The translations under genes and the position numbers were made by a program. The notes beneath the pieces were generated by a model, which worked only from the letters and a program-made list of their open reading frames with translations, made no database searches and was not told the origin of the DNA. Source: Methanobacteriaceae archaeon (GTDB lineage: Archaea; Methanobacteriota; Methanobacteria; Methanobacteriales; Methanobacteriaceae). From it: 64,000 nt of DNA. Shown here piece by piece: positions 26,758 to 35,331 of this stretch (positions are counted from its first letter, which is position 1; every line of letters begins with the position of its first letter). Location: NCBI GenBank assembly GCA_900766745.1, contig CAAFWR010000033.1:1-64000 (forward strand), read 5' to 3'.

Positions 26758-27735
26758 ATGTTCTCTAAAGCTAGTTTAAAAGAAAGAAGACAATATTATA
26801 GAGAAGAATGGTCTGAAAAGGATTTACCTTCCTTTATTACTAATGAAATAACTAAAAGGGAATTTGGTTTCGATCATATAGGGAATGGACCTAATGACAG
26901 ATATAAAGTCTTTAAAGGTAAAGATTCATTGAAAAAATTCTTAAGATATAAAGCACCATTTGCAGCATATATTTCAGTAGCATTCTACAATAACCCTGCT
27001 AAAAGACAGGATTGGCAAAAAGCTGAGTATATATTCGATGTAGATGCGAAAGATATTCCAATTAGGACATGCCAATGTGATGGAGTTTGTGAAACTTGTC
27101 TTGAAGAAGCTAAAAATATAGTAAATAACCTTATAGACACATTAGAAGGAGATTTAGGTCTTAAAAACATTCACTTAATCTATTCAGGCAGAGGTTACCA
27201 CATAAGAATCCTTGATGAAGAAATCATAACTGAAGACAGCAATCTTAGAGGAGAACTATTAAAGTATGTTGCGGGTGCTGAAATACCAATTACAGAATTT
27301 TCAAACTCCAATTTATCAAATAAATCATTTAACTTCGAACATTTCTCAATTCCTGTTGGATATCCTAAAGTATTTACAGACAGACTAAAATTCAACATTC
27401 AACATCTTGTTGGAAATGAAGAGATAGACGGCATCAATAAACAGCTGATGAAAGATATTATTAAACATCGCCACTTTATAAATGAGGAACAATGGGGAAT
27501 GTTTAAAAATAAGATAGGACCAAGAAGATATAAGAATTTAACTAAAGCTATGGCAAGAATAAATCTTGAAACAATTGACGCAAAAGTTTCTATTGATTTA
27601 AAAAGAATATTACGGTTACCATCATCGCTTCATTCAAAAGTTAGTATGAAGTGTATGGAAGTGAAGAATAGAGAAACCTTTGATCCATTTAAAGAAGCCG
27701 TACCGAAATTTGTTTATGAAAGAAAAGAATGTTAA
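26758..27735 (+). CDS. priS: DNA primase small (catalytic) subunit
   Basis: Catalytic primase subunit that polymerises RNA primers. About 325 residues from ATG 26758; upstream TTG/ATG codons lie within the ribosome-site region. The catalytic DxD is in IFDVDAKD (about 96-103), with the third acid further on; [10 protein letters not shown] (about 141-150) is the conserved primase SxH-type loop; [13 protein letters not shown] (about 110-122) is a zinc-binding stem. It is followed after nine bases by a small unknown gene with its own AGGTGA site, probably cotranscribed. Confidence 0.94.
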   Translation: MFSKASLKERRQYYREEWSEKDLPSFITNEITKREFGFDHIGNGPNDRYKVFKGKDSLKKFLRYKAPFAAYISVAFYNNPAKRQDWQKAEYIFDVDAKDIPIRTCQCDGVCETCLEEAKNIVNNLIDTLEGDLGLKNIHLIYSGRGYHIRILDEEIITEDSNLRGELLKYVAGAEIPITEFSNSNLSNKSFNFEHFSIPVGYPKVFTDRLKFNIQHLVGNEEIDGINKQLMKDIIKHRHFINEEQWGMFKNKIGPRRYKNLTKAMARINLETIDAKVSIDLKRILRLPSSLHSKVSMKCMEVKNRETFDPFKEAVPKFVYERKEC

Positions 27736-27744
27736 GGTGAAAAT

Positions 27745-28002
27745 ATGAAACAAATATTAAAAGAAATTTTAGACGAAAGCGAATATTTTGAAAAAAATGA
27801 CGAAAACATATACATTCCAAGATACTTAGGAATAATATTAAATAGTGTTGTTGTATTTGATGTTAATTGGGTTATAATAACCGATGAAGAGTTGATGTTA
27901 ATGAATGAAAAAGTAAAAACACATCCTTTAGCTTCAGTTCATTTAAAAAATGTAAATTCCATTTTAATGATTACAGAAGGAGGAATAAAAGAAATTTTAT
28001 AA
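27745..28002 (+). CDS. Small protein downstream of priS, 85 aa
   Basis: Eighty-five residues, MKQILKEILDESEYFEKN at the start, central hydrophobic patch GIILNSVVVFDVNWVIIT and a C-terminal EGGIKEIL. AAGGTGAAAAT precedes ATG 27745, nine bases after the priS stop, so it is almost surely cotranscribed with priS. No family recognised; it is not a membrane protein by pattern. The end overlaps the opposing kinase gene by six bases. Confidence 0.6.
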   Translation: MKQILKEILDESEYFEKNDENIYIPRYLGIILNSVVVFDVNWVIITDEELMLMNEKVKTHPLASVHLKNVNSILMITEGGIKEIL

Positions 28003-28569
28003 TTCTTCCAAACACTTATTTTTAATTTTATTATTAACTTCATCAATACTATTATCCGCTGGAATAACCCACCAGTCGTTTGAAACTTTTTTTGATTTAT
28101 CTCTAGCTTTTTGAAGTTCATCATAGCTTTCGAACATTTCAATATCTTCTGAACGAGAACAAATCCTTTTTAATGATTCTTCAGGAGTCACATCTAAAAA
28201 GAACATGTATTTAGAAGTTGGAAGAACGAATGCAACGATTTTATAAACAATAGTGTTAATGATATTTGGAAGATACACCACTGACATTATATATCTTGAA
28301 AAAATTAAAACATCAATATCATTATTCATATAATAATATTTAATAACAGAACGGACCGCATCCAAGCCAAAAAAAATAGTAGCTTTAATATGATTTAATT
28401 TTCCAGTTTTTAAGAGAGCTTCTTTTGATTTTCTTCCAAAGTAATTGTCCTTAGCAGGATGTGAGCGAACTACCACATTTTTACCTTGTTTATTGTACAT
28501 ATCAGCAAGTAAATTAACCTGGGTGTCCTTTCCACTTCCATCAAGACCATCAATTACTATGAATTTCAA
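27997..28569 (-). CDS. tmk: Thymidylate kinase-like P-loop kinase
   Basis: 190 residues. FIVIDGLDGSGKDTQVNLLADM is split into FIVIDGLDG and SGKDTQVN (P-loop, 3-18); VVVRSHPA and LIFSRYIMS (the DR-type substrate motif, about 100) and LDVTPEESLKRI (about 132-143) fit the dTMP kinase fold. The longest frame begins further upstream, but GGTGAT followed after three bases by TTG 28569 gives the right start. It overlaps the 3' end of the polyprenol-type kinase gene by four bases. The GKDT rather than GKST/GKTT P-loop and the changed DRY motif leave some doubt about the substrate. Confidence 0.7.
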   Translation of the reverse strand: MKFIVIDGLDGSGKDTQVNLLADMYNKQGKNVVVRSHPAKDNYFGRKSKEALLKTGKLNHIKATIFFGLDAVRSVIKYYYMNNDIDVLIFSRYIMSVVYLPNIINTIVYKIVAFVLPTSKYMFFLDVTPEESLKRICSRSEDIEMFESYDELQKARDKSKKVSNDWWVIPADNSIDEVNNKIKNKCLEEL

Positions 28570-29246
28570 AATATCACCATTAAAATATAATATAAAATAG
28601 CAGTTACAACACAAACTGAAAGATTATCTAATCCTTTAGGAGTTATAGCCTCTGTAACAGTAGCAATTAAGCTTAAACCAATAATGGTTATTAAACTAAA
28701 TGTTTTTGGTGCAGTAGGGTAACCAATTGCATTGTAAAATATAAAAATTGCAATTGAAGCTATGATTATAACAATAAACATTGTTAAAGAGCCTTCAATT
28801 GATTTTTGATCTCCTATTAAATTATATTTGTGCCTTCCATATTTTTGACCTATTAAGGATGCAAACCCATCACCATATACCATTGCTGCAATAGCTAATG
28901 CTACAATCCATAAATAGTCAGGGAAGATAAAAATTAATATTGACCATACACCAGCATAATAAACTAATCCTAAGTCATGACCTGCATCTGTTACGGTGCT
29001 TTTTATTTTAATTGGAGAGTATTTAGTTAATAAAAATGCAAATATTGTTATGGGAATTGTTAAAAAATAGACCATTACCAAAGGATTATGGAAAAAGGGC
29101 ATTATAAAAATACAATTCCCCACCATAATATGTATAAATTTACGTGCAGCTTCTGGATGTCTTTTTAGACATTTTTCAGAGAAAATGAAAAGACAAGCAA
29201 CATACACATAAACTATTAACAATAACAGTATATCCCATAAATCCAT
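28566..29246 (-). CDS. Polyprenol/diacylglycerol kinase-type membrane protein (SEC59/DGK1/VTE5 family)
   Basis: 226 residues with about seven membrane helices. RKFIHIMVGN (about 36-45), MVYGDGFASLIGQKYGRHKY (about 120-139), KSIEGSLTMF and ITPKGLDNLS (about 201-210) are hallmarks of CTP-dependent lipid kinases (dolichol, phytol or diacylglycerol kinase), related to CdsA. In an archaeon the acceptor is probably a polyprenol or geranylgeraniol, giving isoprenoid phosphate for lipid or glycan assembly (inference). Overlaps the thymidylate kinase-like gene by four bases and follows cofH after 12 bases. Confidence 0.8.
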   Translation of the reverse strand: MDLWDILLLLIVYVYVACLFIFSEKCLKRHPEAARKFIHIMVGNCIFIMPFFHNPLVMVYFLTIPITIFAFLLTKYSPIKIKSTVTDAGHDLGLVYYAGVWSILIFIFPDYLWIVALAIAAMVYGDGFASLIGQKYGRHKYNLIGDQKSIEGSLTMFIVIIIASIAIFIFYNAIGYPTAPKTFSLITIIGLSLIATVTEAITPKGLDNLSVCVVTAILYYILMVIF

Positions 29247-29258
29247 ATTATCAAAATA

Positions 29259-30404
29259 TTATTTAGAAGCCATTCCAATGGAATTATTAGCTATTGGATA
29301 AAATTCAGTGTATTTTGAATTCCTTTCAATAGGGTCTCTTCCTAAATTTTTAACCATGTCACTTAATGTTGTTATTGATGCTTCAACTCCATCTGGCGCT
29401 CCTGATGCAGCTGACAATTCATCTCCACCAAGAGTTCCTCCTAAATCATTAGCTCCAGCAGTAAGTGATACTTGTGCAAATCTGAAACCCATTTTTACCC
29501 ATGATACTTGGATATTTGGAATTAAATCACGAAGCATTAATCTAGATACTGCATATAATTTTAAATCTTCAGTACCAGTTGCTCCTAAATTTTGTTGACC
29601 TTCTAAAAATATTGGTGAATATTCATGCATGAAAGTCATCGGGATAAATTCTGTAAAGCCCCTTGTTTCTTCTTGAAGGTTTCGGATAATATCAATATGC
29701 TTTACACGTTCTTCTAAGGTTTCTACATGGCCGTACATTATTGTTGCAGACCCAGGAATCCCAACTTCATGAGCCGTTCTTACAATATCTACCCATTCTT
29801 GTACAGAAACCTTTTCAGGACAAATAATTTCTCTTGATCTATCTGTGAGAATTTCTGCTGCTGTACCTGGCAATGTGTCAAGTCCAGCTACTTTAAGTCT
29901 TTCACATGCTTCAGCAATATCAATTCCAGAAACTTTAGCTGCATCATTAATCATTGTAGGTGAGAAACCATGAATTAAAGTTTTTGGAAAATTCCCTTTT
30001 AAAAGCATTAAAAGATGTTCATAGTACTCAATATCTGCATCAGGAAGTACTCCTCCCATTAAACAGAATTCATGAGCACCTTTATCAACAGCTCCTTGAG
30101 CTTTCTCCAAAATGGACTCATCATCCATAATATACGCTTCCGGATCATCTGCATCTTTACCAAAAGCGCAGAATCCGCATCTCACAGTACAAATATTAGT
30201 AAAGTTGATATTACAATTATTAATGAATGTGACATTATTTCCAACAATCTCGCTTCTTAAATAATCAGCGGTTGCTAATAAAGGATACAAATCTGCACCT
30301 TTAATATTCATCAAATAGTTACCTTCTTCAACAGAAATTGGTTCATCTAAAGACTTAGATAAAATTCTTTCTGTTTTAGAGGAAACAGGTAATTTATCAA
30401 ACAT
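29259..30404 (-). CDS. cofH: FO synthase subunit 2 (radical SAM tyrosine-ribitylaminouracil transferase)
   Basis: Joins tyrosine-derived radical to 5-amino-6-ribitylaminouracil, making the deazaflavin precursor of coenzyme F420 together with CofG. 381 residues. The radical SAM cluster motif CTVRCGFCAF (Cys about 72, 76, 79) is typical of CofH, as are HGFSPTMIND and TLPGTAAEILTD. The C-terminal GGTLGGDELSAASGA is another hallmark. No ribosome site is seen, so the message may be leaderless. CofG is not in the window. First gene of a minus-strand operon with the lipid kinase and thymidylate kinase-like genes. Confidence 0.94.
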   Translation of the reverse strand: MFDKLPVSSKTERILSKSLDEPISVEEGNYLMNIKGADLYPLLATADYLRSEIVGNNVTFINNCNINFTNICTVRCGFCAFGKDADDPEAYIMDDESILEKAQGAVDKGAHEFCLMGGVLPDADIEYYEHLLMLLKGNFPKTLIHGFSPTMINDAAKVSGIDIAEACERLKVAGLDTLPGTAAEILTDRSREIICPEKVSVQEWVDIVRTAHEVGIPGSATIMYGHVETLEERVKHIDIIRNLQEETRGFTEFIPMTFMHEYSPIFLEGQQNLGATGTEDLKLYAVSRLMLRDLIPNIQVSWVKMGFRFAQVSLTAGANDLGGTLGGDELSAASGAPDGVEASITTLSDMVKNLGRDPIERNSKYTEFYPIANNSIGMASK

Positions 30405-30570
30405 AGTAAATAGTATAAAAATAATTCAATATAAACATTTCCAAAATCACACGAAAAACTAAAAAAAATACTATCATTATCTCATTTATCATCGAATATA
30501 TTCACAATAAAAAAAATATTCATATTAATTACATAATAACTCAGAACCCTAATATTTTAACCTATGGAAA

Positions 30571-31065
30571 TTATAGCCATTTAACATTTGCAGTTGTATA
30601 AATGTAATTTTTAGAAAAAACAGGATTGAACAAAGCATTTGTTGAGTTTTCACTTCCGATGGATTTTGCAATTGATTTTCTAAGATTATAATTTATTCTG
30701 TCCCCTGCAGAATCCTGATCCTTTTTATCTTTTATAGTATCTGAAAAAACAGCAACATTAAACTGAATTTTTTCTTTCTCATATTTTGAATCAAATCCCT
30801 TATTTGTATAATTTATCCTAACTAGCTTTATAGAGTTAGGTGTCAGTAGACTTTTTTTAAAAGAATCATAATCGCGATATACATCTTCTGGAAAAACACT
30901 TGATGAATCACTTGATATTCCTTCGTTAACTCCTTCACGTGCAGCAGACATGGCAACTATTAGTTCATTTTGATGTAAAATATAACTGCTGCTACCAACT
31001 ATTACCACTAATAAAACTCCAATTAGAAATATTAATTCCATTGTTAGCTGTCCTCTTTCATCCAA
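30571..31065 (-). CDS. Pilin-like protein with class III signal peptide (second of pair)
   Basis: About 164 residues from TTG 31065. MDERGQLTMELIFLIGVLLV shows the archaeal class III leader: charged N-terminus, cleavage expected between Gly5 and Gln6 by a prepilin peptidase (EppA type), a Glu at +5 and a hydrophobic assembly helix. The rest is polar. The frame reaches further upstream, but that part overlaps the first gene of the pair. The start overlaps the upstream gene end by eight bases, so the two are coupled. Probably assembled in a pilus-like surface filament; no ATPase or platform gene is nearby. Confidence 0.7.
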   Translation of the reverse strand: MDERGQLTMELIFLIGVLLVVIVGSSSYILHQNELIVAMSAAREGVNEGISSDSSSVFPEDVYRDYDSFKKSLLTPNSIKLVRINYTNKGFDSKYEKEKIQFNVAVFSDTIKDKKDQDSAGDRINYNLRKSIAKSIGSENSTNALFNPVFSKNYIYTTANVKWL

Positions 31066-31501
31066 TATTATCCCATCCTTTTGAATCAATAGATAATTTA
31101 CTGTCCTCATATTTCCGTATAACATAATTATTTCCACTATATAACTCAATTTCATTTACTTTCATTGAGTCTTTTACTAATATTACTGGTTGTATCTTAT
31201 TTTTAGCCATTTTTCCTCCTCCATGAAAGACAATACTGTTTTTAGTTACTTTTATTTTGTACTGATTACCTGAAATCTTAGCTGGTAATTTTATTTCTTT
31301 ACTGTAACCTTCACCATTTGAGGATACCTGATTAATATTATCTGAAACAGCATCTAACAGAATACGACTACTCAAATGATTTTCAATATTTTGCTGTGAG
31401 CTAATGGAATTGAATGATAAAGACAATATAAATATAGCTATCAAAATTAATAAAAAGATAGAAAAAAGATATTGAATTGAAATGAATCCTTTATTGTTCA
31501 T
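31058..31501 (-). CDS. Pilin-like protein with class III signal peptide (first of pair)
   Basis: 147 residues. MNNKGFISIQYLFSIFLLIL has a short basic leader ending in Gly5, then Phe-Ile-Ser-Ile-Gln and a hydrophobic helix: a class III (pilin-type) signal, with Phe at +1 in place of the more usual Gln and no Glu at +5. The remainder is a soluble domain rich in Ser, Asn and Lys. Followed by a second pilin-like gene with an eight-base overlap. Function in a pilus or surface filament is inferred from the leader only. Confidence 0.65.
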   Translation of the reverse strand: MNNKGFISIQYLFSIFLLILIAIFILSLSFNSISSQQNIENHLSSRILLDAVSDNINQVSSNGEGYSKEIKLPAKISGNQYKIKVTKNSIVFHGGGKMAKNKIQPVILVKDSMKVNEIELYSGNNYVIRKYEDSKLSIDSKGWDNIG

Positions 31502-31592
31502 ATCTATTGAATTAGAGTGAAAATTAAAATACTTTGTTTAAATTACAGTAGTAAATTTAATTAATTAAGCTTAAATTCATTAGTTCAAAAGT

Positions 31593-31603
31593 GATATATA
31601 ATA
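31593..31603 (+). promoter_or_regulatory. TATA box of cbiF
   Basis: gatatataata is centred about 26 bases before the ATG at 31624, and no ribosome site precedes that ATG, so transcription probably starts at or next to the start codon and the message is leaderless. Confidence 0.5.
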
Positions 31604-31623
31604 AAAATATCAAATAGAATACC

Positions 31624-32376
31624 ATGAAAGGTAAAGTAATTTTTATTGGTGCAGGTCCTGGAGATCCAGATCTTATTACGGTTAAAGGTCGAAATGCTAT
31701 TGAAAAAGCAGATATTATTATTTATGCTGGTTCTCTTGTAAATAAAGATGTTTTAGATGTTAGAAAAGAGGATTCTGTTGTTTACAATAGTGCTGTTCTT
31801 AATTTAGATGAAATTATTGAAATCATAAAAGAAGGAATTAATGAGGGCAAAGTCATTGCAAGAGTTCATACTGGTGACCCTTCAATTTATGGAGCTATTG
31901 GAGAGCAAATCCGTGAATTGCAAAATAACGATATTGAATATGAAATTATTCCCGGCGTAAGTTCTGTATTTGGAACTGCATCTGTTCTTGAAAGGGAATT
32001 GACACTGCCTGAAATATCACAGACTGTTATAATTACCAGACCGGAAGGAAGAACACCTAAACCTAAAGAAGAAAGTATAGCTAGTCTTTCTCGTCATGAA
32101 GCAACAATGTGTATTTTTTTAGGCGTAGGTATGATTGAGAAAGTTGTTGATGAATTACTTGTTGGTTATAATGAAAATACACCAATAGCTGTTGTGAAAA
32201 AAGCCACTTGGGATGACCAAGAAATAATTGAAGGAACACTGAACGATATTGTAGAAAAAGTAAAAAGTGCAAATATAACAAAGACTGCAATGATAATTGT
32301 TGGAGATGTATTGAATCCTGGAGATTTTACACCATCCAAGCTATATGATGTTAACTTCAAACATGAATATAGATAA
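31624..32376 (+). CDS. cbiF: Cobalt-precorrin-4 C11-methyltransferase
   Basis: SAM-dependent methylation of C11 in anaerobic cobalamin synthesis. 250 residues, standard length. VIFIGAGPGDPDLITVKG (5-22) is the tetrapyrrole methylase SAM loop; IIIYAGSLVN (about 36-45) and ARVHTGDPSIYGAIGEQ (about 80-96) identify the CbiF/CobM subfamily, and IPGVSSVFGTAS follows. Converges on the MetE-like gene with five bases between stops; since methanogen MetE takes its methyl group from a corrinoid, the linkage makes biochemical sense. Other cobalamin genes are not in the window. Confidence 0.95.
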   Translation: MKGKVIFIGAGPGDPDLITVKGRNAIEKADIIIYAGSLVNKDVLDVRKEDSVVYNSAVLNLDEIIEIIKEGINEGKVIARVHTGDPSIYGAIGEQIRELQNNDIEYEIIPGVSSVFGTASVLERELTLPEISQTVIITRPEGRTPKPKEESIASLSRHEATMCIFLGVGMIEKVVDELLVGYNENTPIAVVKKATWDDQEIIEGTLNDIVEKVKSANITKTAMIIVGDVLNPGDFTPSKLYDVNFKHEYR

Positions 32377-32381
32377 AAAAA

Positions 32382-33326
32382 TTATGAAAATTCTTTTTCA
32401 GCTTTTGTAATTAGTTTTAATTTTTCAAAAGCAACATCTGGTGAAGTTTTTCTAAGACCACAATCAGGATCTAAAATAAGATTATCTTTTCCAACAATAG
32501 ATATAGCTTCACCAACAAGGTTTTTAACATCCTCAAATGAATCCACTTCATTGACAGAGGAATCGATACAACCGAAACCTAATTTTTTATTTTTTAGTAA
32601 ATTAACATTTTCTTTCAAAACATCCAGATTAACATCATTACCTGCAAATTCGCAGTCAAGAATATCAATGTTGAATCTGGTTAAATCTTTAAAAACATTA
32701 TCTAATGTTCCGCAGACATGCATAGAAACTGGAACATCAACCCTTTCAGAAATAATATCAATAGCTTCTTTTGCATTATCTAAATCAACTAATCCTGTTG
32801 ATAAGAATGGTTCATCAATCTGAATGTATTTTGGATTGACCTTTTTTTCAATAGCCATTGCTTCATATTTTAAGCTATCTGCCAAATCTAGAACTGCATC
32901 ATTCTTGTTTCTGTAAAAATGACTGATTCTTGAAGAATAAACAATTGTTGACGGGCCTGTAATAATGCCTTTTATTCCTTTTTTATCCGGAATGTCTCCA
33001 TCATAATATTTGTTAATTAGAGATTTGGCATACCTCAAATCAGAAGTAGTAATTTCCTTAGATGGTCTTCTTATTTTACCGTTAATAACTGTTTGAGTTC
33101 CTTCTAATTTCATTCCAGGAATATATCTAGTAAAAGCAGTGACCATGTCTCCTCTAACCTGTCCGTCTGAGACAACATCTATTCCTGCATCTAATTGTTT
33201 GTAAACAGCATTTTTAATAGCTATCTCGTAAGGATCATATAAATTAAAAACATTAAGAAGTTTATCCTTAAAAGAAGTAGGCTCTTCCATTTCTACAGGA
33301 AAACTTCCAACAACAGTGGAAAACAT
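32382..33326 (-). CDS. metE: Archaeal short methionine synthase (core MetE)
   Basis: 314 residues, corresponding to the C-terminal catalytic half of cobalamin-independent MetE (MTH775 type). TVVGSFPVE (4-12), VSDGQVRGDM (about 51-60), IQIDEPFLSTG (about 168-178) and the zinc ligands in MHVCG (about 203-207) and DPDCGLR (about 288-294) are visible. The Methanothermobacter enzyme moves methyl from methylcobalamin to homocysteine; the physiological donor is a corrinoid protein. It is the last gene of a run after DUF1890 and DUF1894, with cbiF convergent. Lacks the folate-binding N-terminal half. Confidence 0.9.
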   Translation of the reverse strand: MFSTVVGSFPVEMEEPTSFKDKLLNVFNLYDPYEIAIKNAVYKQLDAGIDVVSDGQVRGDMVTAFTRYIPGMKLEGTQTVINGKIRRPSKEITTSDLRYAKSLINKYYDGDIPDKKGIKGIITGPSTIVYSSRISHFYRNKNDAVLDLADSLKYEAMAIEKKVNPKYIQIDEPFLSTGLVDLDNAKEAIDIISERVDVPVSMHVCGTLDNVFKDLTRFNIDILDCEFAGNDVNLDVLKENVNLLKNKKLGFGCIDSSVNEVDSFEDVKNLVGEAISIVGKDNLILDPDCGLRKTSPDVAFEKLKLITKAEKEFS

Positions 33327-33332
33327 AATAAA

Positions 33333-33632
33333 TCAAGCGAGCTTTTTAATTTTTTCAATTTCTTCTTCATCAATTGGTAACTCTACAACAGAAGTACCAT
33401 GACAAGGTTTAGTGTATGGAATTAATACTTTATGTTCATCATTTTTAATTCCGATTGGTATAGGTGGTACGCCTATAATTCTAACACCTAAAATCTCTTC
33501 ACCAGGTTTGACGTTAATTACTTCATCTGCTTTAAAGCGGATAATCATAGCACAGTCCTTAAAGCCAGCCTGACTTGCGAGAATTTCGTAATCATCAGAT
33601 TGTTGAAGATATGTATCTAAACAAAAAGCCAT
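33333..33632 (-). CDS. DUF1894 protein, methanogen-specific
   Basis: 99 residues, FKDCAMIIRFKADEVINVKPG followed by EEILGVRIIGVPPIPIG and a C-terminal PYTKPCHGTSVVELP; matches the DUF1894 family found in methanogens beside DUF1890. Two or three cysteines (C4, C27, C76) are present. Starts with an ATG that shares one base with the stop of DUF1890 (TAATG), with GAGGGAT as ribosome site, so the two are translationally coupled. Sits just upstream of metE. Function unknown; a role in corrinoid methyl transfer is suggested by position only. Confidence 0.75.
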   Translation of the reverse strand: MAFCLDTYLQQSDDYEILASQAGFKDCAMIIRFKADEVINVKPGEEILGVRIIGVPPIPIGIKNDEHKVLIPYTKPCHGTSVVELPIDEEEIEKIKKLA

Positions 33633-34087
33633 TATAATCCCTCTAATGCTTTGTCAAATCTTACTCTTATAGGAGTTGGATTGTGGAATGCGCGAACAGA
33701 AATAACTGTTGCGTCGGTATTTTCTTTTACAATATCAGTATACTCTTTAAGAAGATCAGGATCTTTTTCGAATACTAAAGCTAAAGATTCTGTATTTAAA
33801 AGATGATAGAATGTTACAAAGAATGATGCTGCGGCATCTTTATGTACAAAACCTACAAGTAAGTCAAAATCTCCAGGTTTAATCTCATCTAAACATTGGT
33901 CAAGATCTACTAAATTTTTAACGTAATAATCTTCTGGGTCTGATACGGTTACTAATTTTGTTGCAGCAGGGTTTGCTGCAATAGTCACATCATAACCTAG
34001 TTTTGATAGTTTATAAGAAGCATATACTGCCATTGGTGTTTGTGCAGGAACTTCAGGACATCCAAGTAATACTAATGCTTTTTTCAT
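33632..34087 (-). CDS. DUF1890 protein, methanogen-specific
   Basis: 151 residues. KKALVLLGCPEVPAQTPMAVY (2-22, split here as KKALVLLGCPEVP and AQTPMAVY), VTIAANPAATKLV and LLVGFVHKDAAASFFVTF look like a small alpha/beta Rossmann-type fold and match DUF1890. GGGTGAT precedes ATG 34087. Coupled to DUF1894 and followed by metE. The family occurs only in methanogens, which points to a methanogenesis- or C1-linked role, but none has been proven to my knowledge. Confidence 0.75.
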   Translation of the reverse strand: MKKALVLLGCPEVPAQTPMAVYASYKLSKLGYDVTIAANPAATKLVTVSDPEDYYVKNLVDLDQCLDEIKPGDFDLLVGFVHKDAAASFFVTFYHLLNTESLALVFEKDPDLLKEYTDIVKENTDATVISVRAFHNPTPIRVRFDKALEGL

Positions 34088-34101
34088 TTTATCACCCTTT
34101 T

Positions 34102-35187
34102 TTAGCTATTCCTCCTTTTTAAAGTAACTGCATTAGACAATATATAAGCTCCAAGTACCATAAATGTAAGTAATGCCATACCATTTATTGTCCTATTAAA
34201 TATAAACAATCCTATTAAAGATTGACTTATGAAAGCTGTTAAAGCTCCAATTAATAATACTTCTTTACCTAAGTACTTTTTGTTCTTGTTTTCTCGTTTA
34301 TTTCTGTAGATTGACAATATTTTTAATCCAACAATTATTGTTCCTACTACAAATATTATCAAAGCTATTAGTCCTAAGTATCCAAAGTCAAAAGTATATC
34401 CCATAATTCCTGGAAGCATATAATCTACTGTATCTTTTTGGTTTACAAGAACTCCGAAGAAAAGTGGGAATGGTAAACCAAACATTAAAATAAGCTGCAT
34501 TGGTAGAGATATATATCCTTCTGCAAATGCTGTTCCTTCAACTCCCCAAAAAGAAGTGGCTCCGCTGTGACCAATTAATTGAGTATTGTCTAATACCATT
34601 TTAATACTTGATGATGAGTATTGTTCAATTCTTTGGAGACGAAGTAATGGACTGAAAATAGTCATTCCAGTTATTCTAGAAATTACTTCTAGACCAAAAA
34701 ATCCTGCCAAAGCTACCCCTATAAAAATAGCTATTCTTTTAATTGTAAATATTGATTTTTCTCTGAAAGATTTTGAAATGATTATATATCCTATAAATAA
34801 ACCAAGAATCCATAATAATAAGAAAGATCTGTGCATTAATCCACCGAATACTGTTATAAGAAGTATTAATAGATATACAAATTTCTTAAGGCTTCTTACA
34901 TTTACTCCCGATTCTTCCATCACCTTTAAAGATGCCAAGGCAGTAACAACTCCTAAAAGTGCAATTGGACCAAATGGATGTGTAAACTCATTTTGTCCTA
35001 GAGATAGTACAAGAAATGCAAGGTCTACTCCGAAAAGAAGTACAAGTCCACTTGATACAAATAGTGAGAAGAAAGTTACAATACTTAATGATAAAGGTAC
35101 CAAATTTATAATGAATATAAATGAAACCAATAACATTAGAAATACTTCAACTATTAATTGTAAATGATTTTGAGCAATTAACATCAT
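34102..35187 (-). CDS. Polytopic membrane protein of unknown function
   Basis: About 361 residues with nine or ten hydrophobic helices and short loops. The longest frame starts at 35265, but its first residues (AWRRPRVQIPVSP) are just a translation of the tRNA-Ala gene; ATG 35187, with CGTGAT seven bases upstream, is the real start. Loop GHSGATSFWGVEGTAFAEGY (about 210-229) and HPFGPIALLG stand out. Topology resembles polysaccharide polymerases (Wzy-like/EpsG) but no family is certain. It lies 14 bases upstream of the DUF1890 operon on the same strand. Confidence 0.65.
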   Translation of the reverse strand: MMLIAQNHLQLIVEVFLMLLVSFIFIINLVPLSLSIVTFFSLFVSSGLVLLFGVDLAFLVLSLGQNEFTHPFGPIALLGVVTALASLKVMEESGVNVRSLKKFVYLLILLITVFGGLMHRSFLLLWILGLFIGYIIISKSFREKSIFTIKRIAIFIGVALAGFFGLEVISRITGMTIFSPLLRLQRIEQYSSSSIKMVLDNTQLIGHSGATSFWGVEGTAFAEGYISLPMQLILMFGLPFPLFFGVLVNQKDTVDYMLPGIMGYTFDFGYLGLIALIIFVVGTIIVGLKILSIYRNKRENKNKKYLGKEVLLIGALTAFISQSLIGLFIFNRTINGMALLTFMVLGAYILSNAVTLKRRNS

Positions 35188-35223
35188 AATTTTATCACGA
35201 ATTCTGTTTTTATAAAAAAGTAA

Positions 35224-35296
<73 letters not shown>

Positions 35297-35318
35297 ATAC
35301 ATACAATATCTTATTTTA

Positions 35319-35329
35319 TTAATATAAAT
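35319..35329 (-). promoter_or_regulatory. TATA box of tRNA-Ala
   Basis: Minus strand ATTTATATTAA, centred about 27 bases before the first base of the tRNA, the usual distance for archaeal promoters. Confidence 0.55.
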
Positions 35330-35331
35330 AT

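Noticed and set aside
34586-35167. A 193-codon plus-strand frame antisense to the membrane protein
   Set aside because: Antisense to a hydrophobic protein commonly gives such frames; no start signal or family.
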